Assembly: GCF_020169515.1 (NCBI RefSeq)
Contig: NZ_JAHMHW010000004.1
Span: 1-64,000, forward strand
Direction: 5' to 3'
Length of the DNA: 64,000 nucleotides
DNA from: Paenibacillus vietnamensis
Lineage (GTDB): Bacteria; Bacillota; Bacilli; Paenibacillales; Paenibacillaceae
Shown: in pieces, positions 10,955 through 20,494 of the stretch
Position numbering within the stretch: position 1 is the first letter of the stretch
How the letters are laid out: every line of letters begins with the position of its first letter
Position numbers and translations under genes: made by a program
The notes under the pieces: generated by a model
What the model was told of the DNA's origin: nothing
What the model saw: only the letters and a program-made list of their open reading frames with translations
Databases searched by the model: none

Positions 10955-10991
10955 AAAGGGCTGCACCTGATACAAGGCGCAGCCCCTTTTT
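10955..10991 (+). terminator. spoVR terminator
   Basis: Arms AAAGGGCTGC and GCAGCCC(C)TTT, followed by a T-run on the plus strand. Confidence 0.8.
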
Positions 10992-11048
10992 CAACCGTTC
11001 ATTACATTATTCGCCGTGTCAATCGCCGAGCGCAGTTGCCCGTCATCC

Positions 11049-13343
11049 TTAGAGCTCCGACAGAGGCCGCATCGTCCGCAGCATGCCGTAAATGCCGTTG
11101 ACCTTGTCTTCCGGAACGAATTTAAATTCCGCATGTTCCTTACCGTCAATCAGCCCGGCCGGAATCGGATAGTTTTGGGTGACAAACTGGCGTTTCCGTT
11201 CGGGAGAAAGTTTTTCGCTGACCAGCAAGCTGCCGTTCACGTAAATATTCATGACGCGATTATGGTTAAGCAGGAAATAAGTCACCTGAAGCTGATTGTC
11301 ACCTCCCGGCTCCACCGCCATTTTGTAGCTGAACCAGCCGCCTGCATGCGCCAGCCTTCCGTTCTGGCCGTCCCATGCTCCGCCGAACGTCTCTTCCCCT
11401 TTAATCTCATGCTGCAGTTCATATTGATCGTTGCCGACCTGGACGCTGTCGATCGTCGCATCCTTGATCAGCTGCTCCATTCGGCCAAGCTCGAGATGCC
11501 GCTTCAATTGCTCGGAATCGGCTTCGACGATGTTCCAGTAAATGCCGTACCGCTCGCGATGCTGCTTATAGTGCGGGGTGAACACAAGCCGTTCGTCCTC
11601 GTCCGTATGGCGGAGCCTGAACGTCAAGCCGCCTTCTTCCTTCACCAAGTGCCGGTCAATGCCGTCCAGCCACTGCTCCGGGCTCATGCCAGCCGGAATA
11701 ATAAAATCCTTGACCAGCATTTTGCGCGTCGGTACCTGTACCATAATTCCCGTTTGCGCCTTCGACAGATCTTCCGTCCCAAGCGCCGCGCTGAGCACGA
11801 CCGGTCCGTATTGGAAGCCGGCGGCATACTTGTTGTCAGGCAGACGCGAAACGATAATCCCCATCGGAAGCGTCAATTCCAGCGTATCGCCATCGCTCCA
11901 TTTGCGCCCGATAACCAGGCCGTGCTCCGTCCTTTCCGCCGCTGCAGGGGCGCCGTTCACCTTTGCTTCGATTTCACCTTTGATCCAATAAGGAATTCGG
12001 AGATGCAGCTTCAGTTCTTTGGCCGCCTGACCGTCCGTCTCCACCTTAATGGTTACCCGATCGTTTTCGGGAATGCCGGAGCTTTGCGTCAAGGTGATCT
12101 GCTGCTCCTCCCAATTCAGCTTCGAGCTGATGTACTGATTAATGAAAAGCTCATTAGCGTTGTGGAAGTAGATGCTGTCGTTCAGCTTCGTAAAGCTTTC
12201 CATTCCCGTACCGGTGCAGCACCAGAAATGCTCGAACGGAGAGCTGTAAATTTTGAAATATCCCGTGGCCATCGGCTGGAAATACATCGTCATCCCCGTA
12301 TCCGGATTTTGCGAGGACAAAATGGCGTTTACGTAATTGCGCTCATAGTAATCCGCATATTTCCGGTCTCCGGTCAATTTGAACAGCTCGCGGGTCAGCT
12401 TCAGCATATTGTAGCTGTTGCAGGTTTCGCAGGTAACATCGGTACGTCTTCCGTCCAGCTTATCCGGCTCGCCAAAATGCTCGTTTTCGCTGTTGCCGCC
12501 GGTGATATAGCTGTGTTGGTAGACGACAATATCCCAAAACCTCTCGGCCGCTTCAAAATAGGAACGCTCGCTTTCGCCTACTGCCAGGTAACGGTTCAGC
12601 GCTCCCAGAAATTTAGGAATGGTCGTATTGGCGTGTTTTCCTTTCAAAATATCCCGGCCTTGCCGGATCGCTTCAAACAGCGGCAGCTCGTCAAACTTAT
12701 GGGCCGCGTCAAGATGCTTCCGGTCCCCGGAAATTTTGTACAGGTCGTAGAGGCAAGCGTTCATTCCGCCGTATTCTACCGCCAGCACAGTCGCTTGAAG
12801 CTCATCCGACCAGAGCGATGTCCGCGAAGCGACCCAGTCGCCAAGCTTCACAACGGTGTCAAACGCAGCCCGGGATTGCGTCGCGTGATAGACCGAGATC
12901 AACCCTGCAATAATTTTGTGCATCGTATACCAAGGCACCCATGCCGGCTGCTTCCTCTCGATATTGTCGATGAGCGACTCGGGAAACGCCGACAAATAAC
13001 CGCTATCAAACTGGCTTTCCGACAATTCGGATACGATATAATTCAGCTTCTCCAGCAGTACGGGATCCTTGGTGGACGAATAAGCTTGTGCGCAGGCCGT
13101 TAAAAAATGTCCAAGCGTATGCCCGCGAATTTCCGTGTTTTCCCAGCCCGGATACTTCTCGGCCTTCGGCTCAAGTCCCTTTGTTTCCCGGAAGCCTGCA
13201 AGCAATCGGTCCGCTTCGTAGCTGTGTAAATATTGGAGCTCCTTCGCAAATGCATTCGCATGATAAGCACCGGTCAGCGTCACCTGATCCAGCCTGAAAT
13301 CCCGCAGCGTGCTCTTCCGGAGCAGCGTTTGTTTTGTCATCAT
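11049..13343 (-). CDS. Beta-L-arabinofuranosidase, GH127/GH146 (DUF1680)
   Basis: Cysteine glycosidase of 764 residues expected to remove beta-L-arabinofuranose, a linkage of plant hydroxyproline-rich glycoproteins and some pectins. The (alpha/alpha)6 barrel carries the zinc-site pattern of Bifidobacterium HypBA1: Glu306-x-Cys308 in CETCNSYNML and the adjacent pair Cys375-Cys376 in FWCCTGTG, one of which is the nucleophile. The SENEHF stretch near 285-290 probably gives the acid/base. C-terminal beta domains (about 420-764) make it longer than HypBA1. No signal peptide. Start at 13343 or the adjacent ATG at 13340. An AraC regulator is divergent to it. Confidence 0.88.
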   Translation of the reverse strand: MMTKQTLLRKSTLRDFRLDQVTLTGAYHANAFAKELQYLHSYEADRLLAGFRETKGLEPKAEKYPGWENTEIRGHTLGHFLTACAQAYSSTKDPVLLEKLNYIVSELSESQFDSGYLSAFPESLIDNIERKQPAWVPWYTMHKIIAGLISVYHATQSRAAFDTVVKLGDWVASRTSLWSDELQATVLAVEYGGMNACLYDLYKISGDRKHLDAAHKFDELPLFEAIRQGRDILKGKHANTTIPKFLGALNRYLAVGESERSYFEAAERFWDIVVYQHSYITGGNSENEHFGEPDKLDGRRTDVTCETCNSYNMLKLTRELFKLTGDRKYADYYERNYVNAILSSQNPDTGMTMYFQPMATGYFKIYSSPFEHFWCCTGTGMESFTKLNDSIYFHNANELFINQYISSKLNWEEQQITLTQSSGIPENDRVTIKVETDGQAAKELKLHLRIPYWIKGEIEAKVNGAPAAAERTEHGLVIGRKWSDGDTLELTLPMGIIVSRLPDNKYAAGFQYGPVVLSAALGTEDLSKAQTGIMVQVPTRKMLVKDFIIPAGMSPEQWLDGIDRHLVKEEGGLTFRLRHTDEDERLVFTPHYKQHRERYGIYWNIVEADSEQLKRHLELGRMEQLIKDATIDSVQVGNDQYELQHEIKGEETFGGAWDGQNGRLAHAGGWFSYKMAVEPGGDNQLQVTYFLLNHNRVMNIYVNGSLLVSEKLSPERKRQFVTQNYPIPAGLIDGKEHAEFKFVPEDKVNGIYGMLRTMRPLSEL

Positions 13344-13521
13344 TCCGTCTCCCCTTACCTTTACCGTATTGTCGGCTCAATCATCTTCTACTACAGCTTA
13401 CCGTTTTGGAAATTACGGGGTAAATGGCGAAACGTTCGAATTTGTGTAAAAAAGTCATGTCTTGGTCATTGTTCCGGGTCAATTTCACTGCTATCCTAAT
13501 ATTTAAGCGATTCCATAAGGT

Positions 13522-14406
13522 GTGAAAAGGTTAGAAAACAAGGGGCTGATCCGGATAATAGGGCATACGTTTCAAATCGAGAAACCGCTTCATTTAAACA
13601 TGACGGGAAAATTCGTTTCCCCGTCTCCCGATTGGATGCATGCAAGCAGGGTTCTCATGGATTATGAATTGTTCGTACAAACCAGAGGCCGATTTTTCAT
13701 TGCGGATGAAGAAGAGAGTCACGTCCTTGAGGAAGGGGATTTTCTGCTGATGACGCCCCGGACGAGGCAATTCGGCTACCAGGCATCGGATTGCAGTTTT
13801 TATTGGCTTCATTTTACAGCGGATGAGCAGCTGACAGCCTCCTGCCCGGTCGAGGAGTATACCGCGCAATCAGGGACCATCATGATCCCGGGCAAGGGTA
13901 CACTCAGCAGCGCGGATAAAATTATCGTCATGATGAAGCAGCTGCAGGACTCCGTACGGAGCTATCACGACCAGACGCTGAACAATTACATGACGACCAG
14001 CATTTTATGCGAGCTGTACAATCAAGCTTATTTTGTCAAAAACGCTCCCATCCAAAAGCTGAAGCAGCTTCAGCTGTACAACGACATCGTCGATTACGTC
14101 AAATGGAACCGGTTTGAGCCGCTCAAGGTGTCGGAGATTGCGGTGCACTTCGGCTACAATATGAAATATTTGTCCCATTTGTTCCACAAGGCCGCCGGTA
14201 TGTCTCTCAAACAATATATTTTGCAGCAGAAAATCGAAGCCGCTTCCTTCCTGCTGACCGACACGAATCAAAGCATCAAAGAAATTGCGATGCAGCTCGG
14301 CTATCATGACAGCCATCACTTCATGAAATCCTTCAAGCAAATGACAAATTTGACGCCGACCAGCTTCCGGAACGCCGCGGCAAACCGTTTGTTGTATTAC
14401 CGGTAA
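13522..14406 (+). CDS. AraC family transcription regulator
   Basis: Regulator of 294 residues: N-terminal cupin-like sensor domain (about 20-110, FIADEEESHVLEEGDFLLMTP) and a C-terminal double helix-turn-helix (about 195-290, with VSEIAVHFGYNMKYLSHLFHK and IKEIAMQLGYHDSHHFMKSF). The start is the GTG at 13522; the ribosome site in front is weak and a slightly different start cannot be excluded. It is transcribed away from the beta-L-arabinofuranosidase gene across about 180 bases, so it is the likely activator of that gene. Inducer unknown. Confidence 0.85.
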   Translation: MKRLENKGLIRIIGHTFQIEKPLHLNMTGKFVSPSPDWMHASRVLMDYELFVQTRGRFFIADEEESHVLEEGDFLLMTPRTRQFGYQASDCSFYWLHFTADEQLTASCPVEEYTAQSGTIMIPGKGTLSSADKIIVMMKQLQDSVRSYHDQTLNNYMTTSILCELYNQAYFVKNAPIQKLKQLQLYNDIVDYVKWNRFEPLKVSEIAVHFGYNMKYLSHLFHKAAGMSLKQYILQQKIEAASFLLTDTNQSIKEIAMQLGYHDSHHFMKSFKQMTNLTPTSFRNAAANRLLYYR

Positions 14407-14508
14407 GCATGGATGATTCGATTTGGTGCATACGAATGGCTGTTGCGGAAATACTACTCCAGGTTAAATCGTTCCACCGTTAGAAATCTAGAGGAGGTTA
14501 TTTTCCAA

Positions 14509-15129
14509 ATGGCAGCACATTTAGGCGCGCACGAAACGATGGAAGTACATGAAATTTTAACGTCTTCCATTAACGCAATCAATCATTTCCAGCTGTACCG
14601 TTCCTTCGTGAAGGATCAGCGTCTTCTTCAAATGCTGGACCGTCAGCTTCAGTTCATGACGAACGAGTACAATCATATGCTCCAGACGTTGAGTCAGGAA
14701 GGCTTTGGCCAAGCTGCGCCATACCGCTCCGAAAGCATGGGGGCGCCTGTATACGGGCTGGACAATCCGGCGCCGCAAAGCCCGAACGTATCAATGAATC
14801 AATTGGACGATTGGGATGTGTCGAGCAGCATGCTGTCCTGCCATAAAAATTCGGCCGCCAAAAAAATGATGGCCGCGCTTGAATGCGCGAATCCGCAGCT
14901 TCGCCGGATGATGCAGCAGAGCTCGATCAACTGCTCCGAGCAGGCTTACGAAGTATGGCAGTATATGAATCATATGGGCTATTACCAGGTGCCGACGATG
15001 AAGGAAGAAACGACCAACACCGTGCTGCACAGCTATCGCCCGGCAATGAACCAGGCGATGAACCCTGCCATGATGCAGGGCATGAATCAGGCGCCTGCAA
15101 CAGGAATGCCGAATCAATACCAACAGTGA
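14509..15129 (+). CDS. Spore coat protein, CotF family
   Basis: Coat F domain protein of 206 residues. Residues about 15-75 are helical (EVHEILTSSINAINHF, then DRQLQFMTNEYN), and a second helical segment with SCHKNSAAKKMMAALEC follows at about 115-160. The tail is Met/Gln/Asn/Pro-rich with repeated MNQAMNPAMM-type units, common in coat proteins. The start is set by GAGGAGG at 14491-14497, so the upstream in-frame ATG at 14413 is ignored. Expected to be made in the mother cell and to join the spore coat. Confidence 0.85.
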   Translation: MAAHLGAHETMEVHEILTSSINAINHFQLYRSFVKDQRLLQMLDRQLQFMTNEYNHMLQTLSQEGFGQAAPYRSESMGAPVYGLDNPAPQSPNVSMNQLDDWDVSSSMLSCHKNSAAKKMMAALECANPQLRRMMQQSSINCSEQAYEVWQYMNHMGYYQVPTMKEETTNTVLHSYRPAMNQAMNPAMMQGMNQAPATGMPNQYQQ

Positions 15130-15144
15130 TGCAAATGAAAATTT

Positions 15145-15168
15145 ACGGGCCCGCCGAAGCGGGCCCGT
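15145..15168. terminator. Perfect 10-bp hairpin after the cotF-like gene
   Basis: Arms ACGGGCCCGC and GCGGGCCCGT with a CGAA loop (UUCG on the other strand, closed by C-G, a very stable tetraloop). No T-run follows on the plus strand, while AAATTTTCATTT follows on the minus strand, so its efficiency as a plus-strand terminator is uncertain. Confidence 0.6.
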
Positions 15169-15189
15169 ATCGAATGCGGGGAAAACGAA

Positions 15190-16434
15190 TTGAACGAGAA
15201 GAAAAAAAAATGGGATTTGGCGGCAATTTCCTCCATTCCGTTAATTATGACGCTTGCCAATTCCATGCTCATCCCCGTTCTTCCCCTTATGCAAAAAAAA
15301 CTAAAGATTTCGTCCGTGCAATCGAGCCTTATCATTACCGTGTATGCTGCGGTATCGATCCTCTTTATTCCGTTCGCCGGTTATTTGTCCGACCGTTACG
15401 GCCGGAAGCCTGTCATTGTCACCGGACTATCCATCGCCGCTGCCGGCGGATTGATATCCGGCTTGGCGGCCATGCTGATGGACAACCATGCTTACGGAGT
15501 TATTTTGGCGGGGAGACTTATTCAGGGCATCGGAGCTGCAGGCGCATTTCCGATCGTTCTGCCTTTGGTCGGCGATATGTTTGATAACGAGGAAGCCGTA
15601 AGCAGCGGACTGGGCATGATTGAAACCTCCAACACATTAGGCAAAGTTGTCAGCCCCGTCTTCGGCTCCGTTTTGGCGATTGTTGTCTGGTACCTCCCTT
15701 TAGCAGTCATACCCGTTATATCCGCTATATCTATTGCCGCCGTAATATTTCTGGTTAAGGTTCCAACGAAAGAAAAAACAAAAGTTAAATTTAAGGAGTT
15801 TTTAACATCTATTAAATCCATTCTCTCCGAAAAGGGACACTGGTTGTATGCCATTTTTGCGATAGGCGGCAACATCATGTTCATTATGTTCGGATTTCTC
15901 TATTACTTATCTTCGGTGCTTGAGGATCATTATCATATCGAGGGAATCAAAAAAGGGGCGCTGCTTGCCATCCCGCTCTGCGCCATCTGCTTAGCCGCTT
16001 TTATAACAGGGAAATTGGTCGGAGAAAACAAGTCAAAAATGAAATGGTTTACGGCAGCCGGACTCTCCTTGCTTGCCGCGTCGATGCTAACATGCGGAAT
16101 CATGGACACAAAAGGCTTGGTTCTGTTGAATACCTTTATGTTCATTGGCGGTACGGGAATCGGTCTCGCCTTGCCCAGCCTGGATGCGCTTATTACGGAA
16201 GGGATCGATAAAAAACAGCGGGGTACGATTACGTCCATCTACAGCAGCGCCAGATTTATCGGAGTGGCATGCGGTCCGTTAGTCGCATCTCTTTTGTTGA
16301 ATAAAGACGCATGGCTTTTTTACTTATTTACGGCTATTGCTTGCGCCTGCCTTCTGATCGCTCTGTTTTTTATCAAACCTGCAAAGAAAAAAATGCATAA
16401 ACCTATACGAGCATTCAAGGTAACGGACAAGTGA
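15190..16434 (+). CDS. Major facilitator superfamily exporter, DHA1 type (YmfD-like)
   Basis: Integral membrane proton-coupled exporter of 414 residues with 12 predicted helices. The loop 2-3 signature is GYLSDRYGRKPV (about 58-69), and motif C-like glycines occur in helix 5. Sequence and the opening WDLAAISSIPLIMTLANSMLIPVLP resemble B. subtilis YmfD, a bacillibactin exporter, but no siderophore genes are nearby. Start is a TTG at 15190 with GGGGAAAAC in front. It is a single-gene unit; its stop codon lies inside a downstream hairpin. Substrate unknown. Confidence 0.85.
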   Translation: MNEKKKKWDLAAISSIPLIMTLANSMLIPVLPLMQKKLKISSVQSSLIITVYAAVSILFIPFAGYLSDRYGRKPVIVTGLSIAAAGGLISGLAAMLMDNHAYGVILAGRLIQGIGAAGAFPIVLPLVGDMFDNEEAVSSGLGMIETSNTLGKVVSPVFGSVLAIVVWYLPLAVIPVISAISIAAVIFLVKVPTKEKTKVKFKEFLTSIKSILSEKGHWLYAIFAIGGNIMFIMFGFLYYLSSVLEDHYHIEGIKKGALLAIPLCAICLAAFITGKLVGENKSKMKWFTAAGLSLLAASMLTCGIMDTKGLVLLNTFMFIGGTGIGLALPSLDALITEGIDKKQRGTITSIYSSARFIGVACGPLVASLLLNKDAWLFYLFTAIACACLLIALFFIKPAKKKMHKPIRAFKVTDK

Positions 16435-16445
16435 TCCGTTACCTT
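16417..16445. terminator. Hairpin between convergent genes
   Basis: Perfect 11-bp arms AAGGTAACGGA and TCCGTTACCTT with a 7-base loop that contains the exporter stop codon. No T-run, so a weak or Rho-assisted terminator is possible. Confidence 0.55.
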
Positions 16446-16477
16446 CTCAACGTTTCGGCCAATTTCCCGCTTCTCCG

Positions 16478-18463
16478 TCAAAAGCCCGTTTTCGGAATCT
16501 CCTTCGGACAATCGGCGCTCGGCGCCAGCATCCCGACTCGAATCGCATACATCCGGTCATGCGCCTGCTTCATCTCTTCCCCAAACGTCCGGTAAGGCTG
16601 CTGACATACGTCCACCGCTCCGATTTGATAATTTTCACCGTCAAATCGGCCTAAAGCAGGCTGATCGTTCAGCTGGAAATAATGAACGCCGATCAGCTCC
16701 GGCATGGAAGCCGCCTGCTCGACGAAAAACCGGTAAGCCCTTCCCCGGTCGGCTTGGGTCTCTACCGCGCGTATACCGTAAGCCTGCAGGCCGGCATCGG
16801 CTGCCCCGAAATGAAATTCGCCGATCATGAGCGGTTTGTTCAGCCGCACGCTGATACGCCGGCTCATTTCCCGGTCTTGTTCGAACTGATAGCAATTAAT
16901 GGAGAATACGTCGAACGCCTCGCAGCCTTCAAGCACATCGCTGCTGCCTACCCATGCGTAACGCATGCCTAAATTCAAATGGTTCGGATCCTCTCTCCTG
17001 CAAGCTTTGGCGGGCACCTCCACATAACGCCTGATCAAAATACGGTTAAATGCGGCGAAGTCCTCCCGGCGGGCCGGGCTGTCCGGCCATTCATCGTATG
17101 CCGCAGAGTCGTACAAATCCTCAAACCTCGCAAAAGAAGTGCCCCAAGCGGCATTCCACAAGTCCTCACAGCCATGCCTCGCTCTGAGCCAATCAATGAA
17201 GCCGGACTTGCTGGCGAAACGGACAGGCGACCGGAGCAGCTGCTCCGTCAGGTTCAAGCCGTCGACAAATGCCCAATGAGGCTCGTTTCGCATAAAATAA
17301 CCGATCATCCGGCGGTCATCCTTGAGCGAGTTTAGCTGCTCTGCAAAAACCGCTGCATGATTCTCGTATTCCGGACTGAATACATCCGGAAAATCTCTGA
17401 AAATCGTCTGCTCCGTGGACGGGAAGTCCGCCATCGGATAAACGTAAGGCAGCCGGGAGTGCCGGATAAAGGCAGGACTGGACCAGTTGCCGATCGTGTT
17501 CAATCCCCACTTCCTCATGCGGAATTCCGTCAGCTCCGCCCACTTCTCGTGCCAATCCGCACCGAATGCGCGGATCAGATTGGCAATGCCGAAGCTGTAG
17601 CCGCGCTGCACCCACGCCTCGCGGAATTCCCCGTCTTTGCCGGGAAGCTCCGGCAGGAGATGCTCCATTCCGGATACATGCATCGCTTCGGCCGGATGGA
17701 TACAATCCATTCCGGCACTGAACAAAGCATAACCGTCCGGGTCGACGAACCACCATCGCTCGCCGTCATGATGCGTCCGGAAATAACCGGTCGCTTCGAA
17801 ACGAAGCTGCTTCCAGCCGCCATACGGGCCGTAATCGGCGATGGAGATGTCATCCCGGGTAAGCTCCCACTCCTTCCTCAAAGAGTCGGCAAGCTCATCC
17901 GGTCCGCTCATTTTACCTGTCCAATCCTTTCCAGACAGCTGGCCGAGTTCATCGATATAGAGCAGCTTCTCGTACTGAAAGGCCGGAACGGCTTGCCGTA
18001 AGGACAACCCGGAGATGACCAGACTTCTTTCGCTCACCGAAGCGATCGTCGAGACCGAGAAGCCGGCAATCCGGTTTCGATCCACGAACGCATCTCCACG
18101 CAGCACGGATTGCATAACGCCCGGATAGCGGGCAAGAAACAGCTTCTCTCCGTTTAATGCCGTCATTGGCAGGCATATCCTTGTTGCAGCATGAGGCAAT
18201 ACTCCGTAATGAACGTCAATTTTGCGGTTCGCCGCATCGGTAAAGGAAAAAATGACAACAAGAACGTCATGAGATTCATGATAGATGTCCGCCACCAAAT
18301 AACCGTAATTCGCCCAGACGTTTGCCGGAACCGTTCCGGCCGGCATCTGCACGCTTCCGCCCTGCTTCGTAGTTTCCATACGGAACCCGTTCGCGTCGAT
18401 CGGATGAATCACGGAATTTGCGCTGCAGTAAAATGCCTCGGACGGCAAACCGTATGTTTCCAC
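16478..18463 (-). CDS. Clan GH-A glycoside hydrolase, agarase/GH50-like
   Basis: Glycosidase of 661 residues without signal peptide. An N-terminal beta-sandwich (about 1-165) precedes a TIM barrel (about 225-650). The likely acid/base is Glu394 in FMRNEPHWAF, and the likely nucleophile is Glu549 in PLMIGEFHFG; the 155-residue spacing suits clan GH-A. The overall look is that of proteins annotated as beta-agarase (GH50-like), but the true substrate may be another galactoside and cannot be read from sequence. It is the third gene of an operon behind two sugar permeases, starting 18 bases after the second, so it probably acts on the imported oligosaccharide. Confidence 0.75.
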   Translation of the reverse strand: METYGLPSEAFYCSANSVIHPIDANGFRMETTKQGGSVQMPAGTVPANVWANYGYLVADIYHESHDVLVVIFSFTDAANRKIDVHYGVLPHAATRICLPMTALNGEKLFLARYPGVMQSVLRGDAFVDRNRIAGFSVSTIASVSERSLVISGLSLRQAVPAFQYEKLLYIDELGQLSGKDWTGKMSGPDELADSLRKEWELTRDDISIADYGPYGGWKQLRFEATGYFRTHHDGERWWFVDPDGYALFSAGMDCIHPAEAMHVSGMEHLLPELPGKDGEFREAWVQRGYSFGIANLIRAFGADWHEKWAELTEFRMRKWGLNTIGNWSSPAFIRHSRLPYVYPMADFPSTEQTIFRDFPDVFSPEYENHAAVFAEQLNSLKDDRRMIGYFMRNEPHWAFVDGLNLTEQLLRSPVRFASKSGFIDWLRARHGCEDLWNAAWGTSFARFEDLYDSAAYDEWPDSPARREDFAAFNRILIRRYVEVPAKACRREDPNHLNLGMRYAWVGSSDVLEGCEAFDVFSINCYQFEQDREMSRRISVRLNKPLMIGEFHFGAADAGLQAYGIRAVETQADRGRAYRFFVEQAASMPELIGVHYFQLNDQPALGRFDGENYQIGAVDVCQQPYRTFGEEMKQAHDRMYAIRVGMLAPSADCPKEIPKTGF

Positions 18464-18481
18464 GTTTTAACAGCCCCTTCC

Positions 18482-19360
18482 CTATTCTTTCACGGCACCA
18501 AGCACGATGCCCTTTACGAAGTATTTTTGCAGAAACGGATAGACGAGCAGAATCGGCAGCGCGCCGATGAAAATTTGCGCCGCTTTAACCGTCCGTTGGG
18601 ACAGATTTTCCATATCCTGCGGGTTAATGCTCATCTTGCTGAAATCCTGCTGCACGACAACGGTTTGCAGAAACGTAGCGAGCGGATATTTTTTTGTATC
18701 CATCATGTAGATGAGTCCGTCGAACCAGGAATTCCAATGACCGACGAGCGTGAACAATGTAATTGTCGCCAGCGCGGGCATCGATACCGGCAAATGTATG
18801 CTGAACAAAATCCGGAACAGCCCCGCTCCGTCGATCAGCGCCGCTTCCTCAAGCTCCGCCGGAATGGTACGGAAGAAATTCATCAGCAGTATCATGTTGT
18901 ACACGCTTAATGCCGACGGAAGAACGAGCGCCCAAATCGTATTAATCAGATTCAGATTTGTTATCAGGATGTAGCCCGGTACCAGACCGCCCGAGAACAG
19001 CATTGTAAACACGAAAAACCACATGTAGACGTTACGTGATTTAAACGCCGCGTTTCGCTTCGATAAAGCATATCCGGCGAAAATAATAACCCCCATGCCG
19101 ATCGCAGTCCCGAGTAAGGTCCGGTAAACCGAATACAGAAGCGCTCTTATAAAAGCGGGGTTATCGATCGTTTTCTCGTAGGACTCGAGCGTAAAATCGA
19201 CCGGCCAAAGGTTGACAATATTTGCTGTTGCAGCCGATTTGCCGCTGAAGGATACCGCGAGCACGTGCATAAGCGGCAAAATGCAAAGCAGCGACAATAT
19301 GATCATAAAAAGATGATTGAAAATGCTGAAAGCTCGATACCCCGGTGATTTATAGTACAT
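18482..19360 (-). CDS. Sugar ABC transporter permease, LplC/YtcP type
   Basis: Inner-membrane permease of the CUT1 carbohydrate uptake family, 292 residues, six predicted helices. The cytoplasmic EAA loop is ELEEAALIDGAGLFRILF, contacting the ATPase. The C-terminal QKYFVKGIVLGAVKE is typical of LplC/YtcP. GAGGGGG stands before the ATG. It follows the partner permease by 19 bases and precedes the glycosidase. No ATPase gene occurs in the cluster; such systems in bacilli share one ATPase (MsmX) encoded elsewhere. Confidence 0.92.
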   Translation of the reverse strand: MYYKSPGYRAFSIFNHLFMIILSLLCILPLMHVLAVSFSGKSAATANIVNLWPVDFTLESYEKTIDNPAFIRALLYSVYRTLLGTAIGMGVIIFAGYALSKRNAAFKSRNVYMWFFVFTMLFSGGLVPGYILITNLNLINTIWALVLPSALSVYNMILLMNFFRTIPAELEEAALIDGAGLFRILFSIHLPVSMPALATITLFTLVGHWNSWFDGLIYMMDTKKYPLATFLQTVVVQQDFSKMSINPQDMENLSQRTVKAAQIFIGALPILLVYPFLQKYFVKGIVLGAVKE

Positions 19361-19379
19361 ATGCCATCCCCCTCATTGT

Positions 19380-20339
19380 TTAGAAAATCCGATAGTTCCC
19401 GAATCTGTAAGCCAGCCGGTAGGATACGATGATCAGCACGAAGCTGATGACCGATTTGAACAAGCCTACCGCAGTGGCAAAGCTGAAATCGCCGTTAAGC
19501 ATGGCCGAGCGGTAAACAAACGTATCGATGACATCGCCCTTGGCGTAAACGAGAGGATTATATAAGTTAAAAATCTGATCGAAGCCGGCATTCAGCACGT
19601 TCCCGAGCTGCAGCGTCGCCACGACGACAATGATCGGCATCATGGCCGGCAGCGTCACGTTGATCGTCTGCTGCAGGCGGGTCGCTCCATCCACCTCCGC
19701 CGCTTCGTACAATGCCGGATTTACGCCGGCGATCGCCGCCAGGTAAATAATCATCGCAAAACCGAATTCCTTCCATATATCGCTGACGACGACGACGAAC
19801 CGGAACCAGTCGCCGTCCCCGAGGAAGAAGATCGGCTGTATGCCGAACCAGTCGGTTAACATCCGGTTGACGATGCCTCCTTTTACCGACAATAAGTCGA
19901 TGAGGATCCCGCCAAGTATAACCCATGACAGGAAGTGCGGAAGATAAACAAGCGTCTGAATGCCGCGCTTGATTCCGTTTTTACGCACTTCATTCAGCAG
20001 TAAAGAAATGACGATCGGCACGAATAGACCGCATACGATCTTCAGCACCGAAATAATGAGCGTATTCCAGATCACCTGCACCGATTCGTCGAACAGGAAC
20101 AAAGCTTCGAAATGCTGCAGTCCGACCCATTCGGATTTGAAAAAACCGAGCCATGGCTTATAATCCTGAAAGGCCATGACAAGCCCGATAATCGGCAAAT
20201 AATGAAACAAGACAGCGATCACAGTCGCCGGCAAAATCAGCAGATGAAGCGGCCACGTTTTTTTCAGCCCCTTTCTCCATTTCGATTCCGCTTTGACCGC
20301 CACAGGCCGTGCGGCAGGCGCCAGTATTCCGCTTTTCAT
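19380..20339 (-). CDS. Sugar ABC transporter permease, LplB/YteP type
   Basis: First gene of the permease-permease-glycosidase operon, 319 residues, six predicted helices after a cytoplasmic N-terminus. EAA loop YEAAEVDGATRLQQTINVTL; the ending YRLAYRFGNYRIF is typical of LplB/YteP. GAGAGGGG lies before the ATG. It is divergent from the YesM-like kinase, so the intergenic DNA at 20340-20494 probably contains the response-regulator target. The matching binding protein is encoded beyond the two-component genes. Confidence 0.92.
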   Translation of the reverse strand: MKSGILAPAARPVAVKAESKWRKGLKKTWPLHLLILPATVIAVLFHYLPIIGLVMAFQDYKPWLGFFKSEWVGLQHFEALFLFDESVQVIWNTLIISVLKIVCGLFVPIVISLLLNEVRKNGIKRGIQTLVYLPHFLSWVILGGILIDLLSVKGGIVNRMLTDWFGIQPIFFLGDGDWFRFVVVVSDIWKEFGFAMIIYLAAIAGVNPALYEAAEVDGATRLQQTINVTLPAMMPIIVVVATLQLGNVLNAGFDQIFNLYNPLVYAKGDVIDTFVYRSAMLNGDFSFATAVGLFKSVISFVLIIVSYRLAYRFGNYRIF

Positions 20340-20494
20340 ACGAATACCCCTCTCTATAATTGCCGTGATTGCACTTTCGACAGCTTCTGCTACTATTATA
20401 CCAACGGCCTTTGACCCTACCTATGACGAGGTCTTAACATCTATAACCCCTCTCGAAACCTATTGAGCTAACAACAACGAAGGCGGAGATCTGC

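Noticed and set aside
11016-13103. Open frame of about 695 codons on the plus strand
   Set aside because: It is antisense to the GH127/146 gene, has no ribosome site and shows no protein family features; GC-biased codons of the real gene leave the opposite strand open.
13344-13521. Catabolite-repression (cre) site between the GH127 and AraC genes
   Set aside because: GGCGAAACGTTCG near 13427 has a partial palindrome but does not fit the cre consensus well; no convincing cre site was found in the sugar island.
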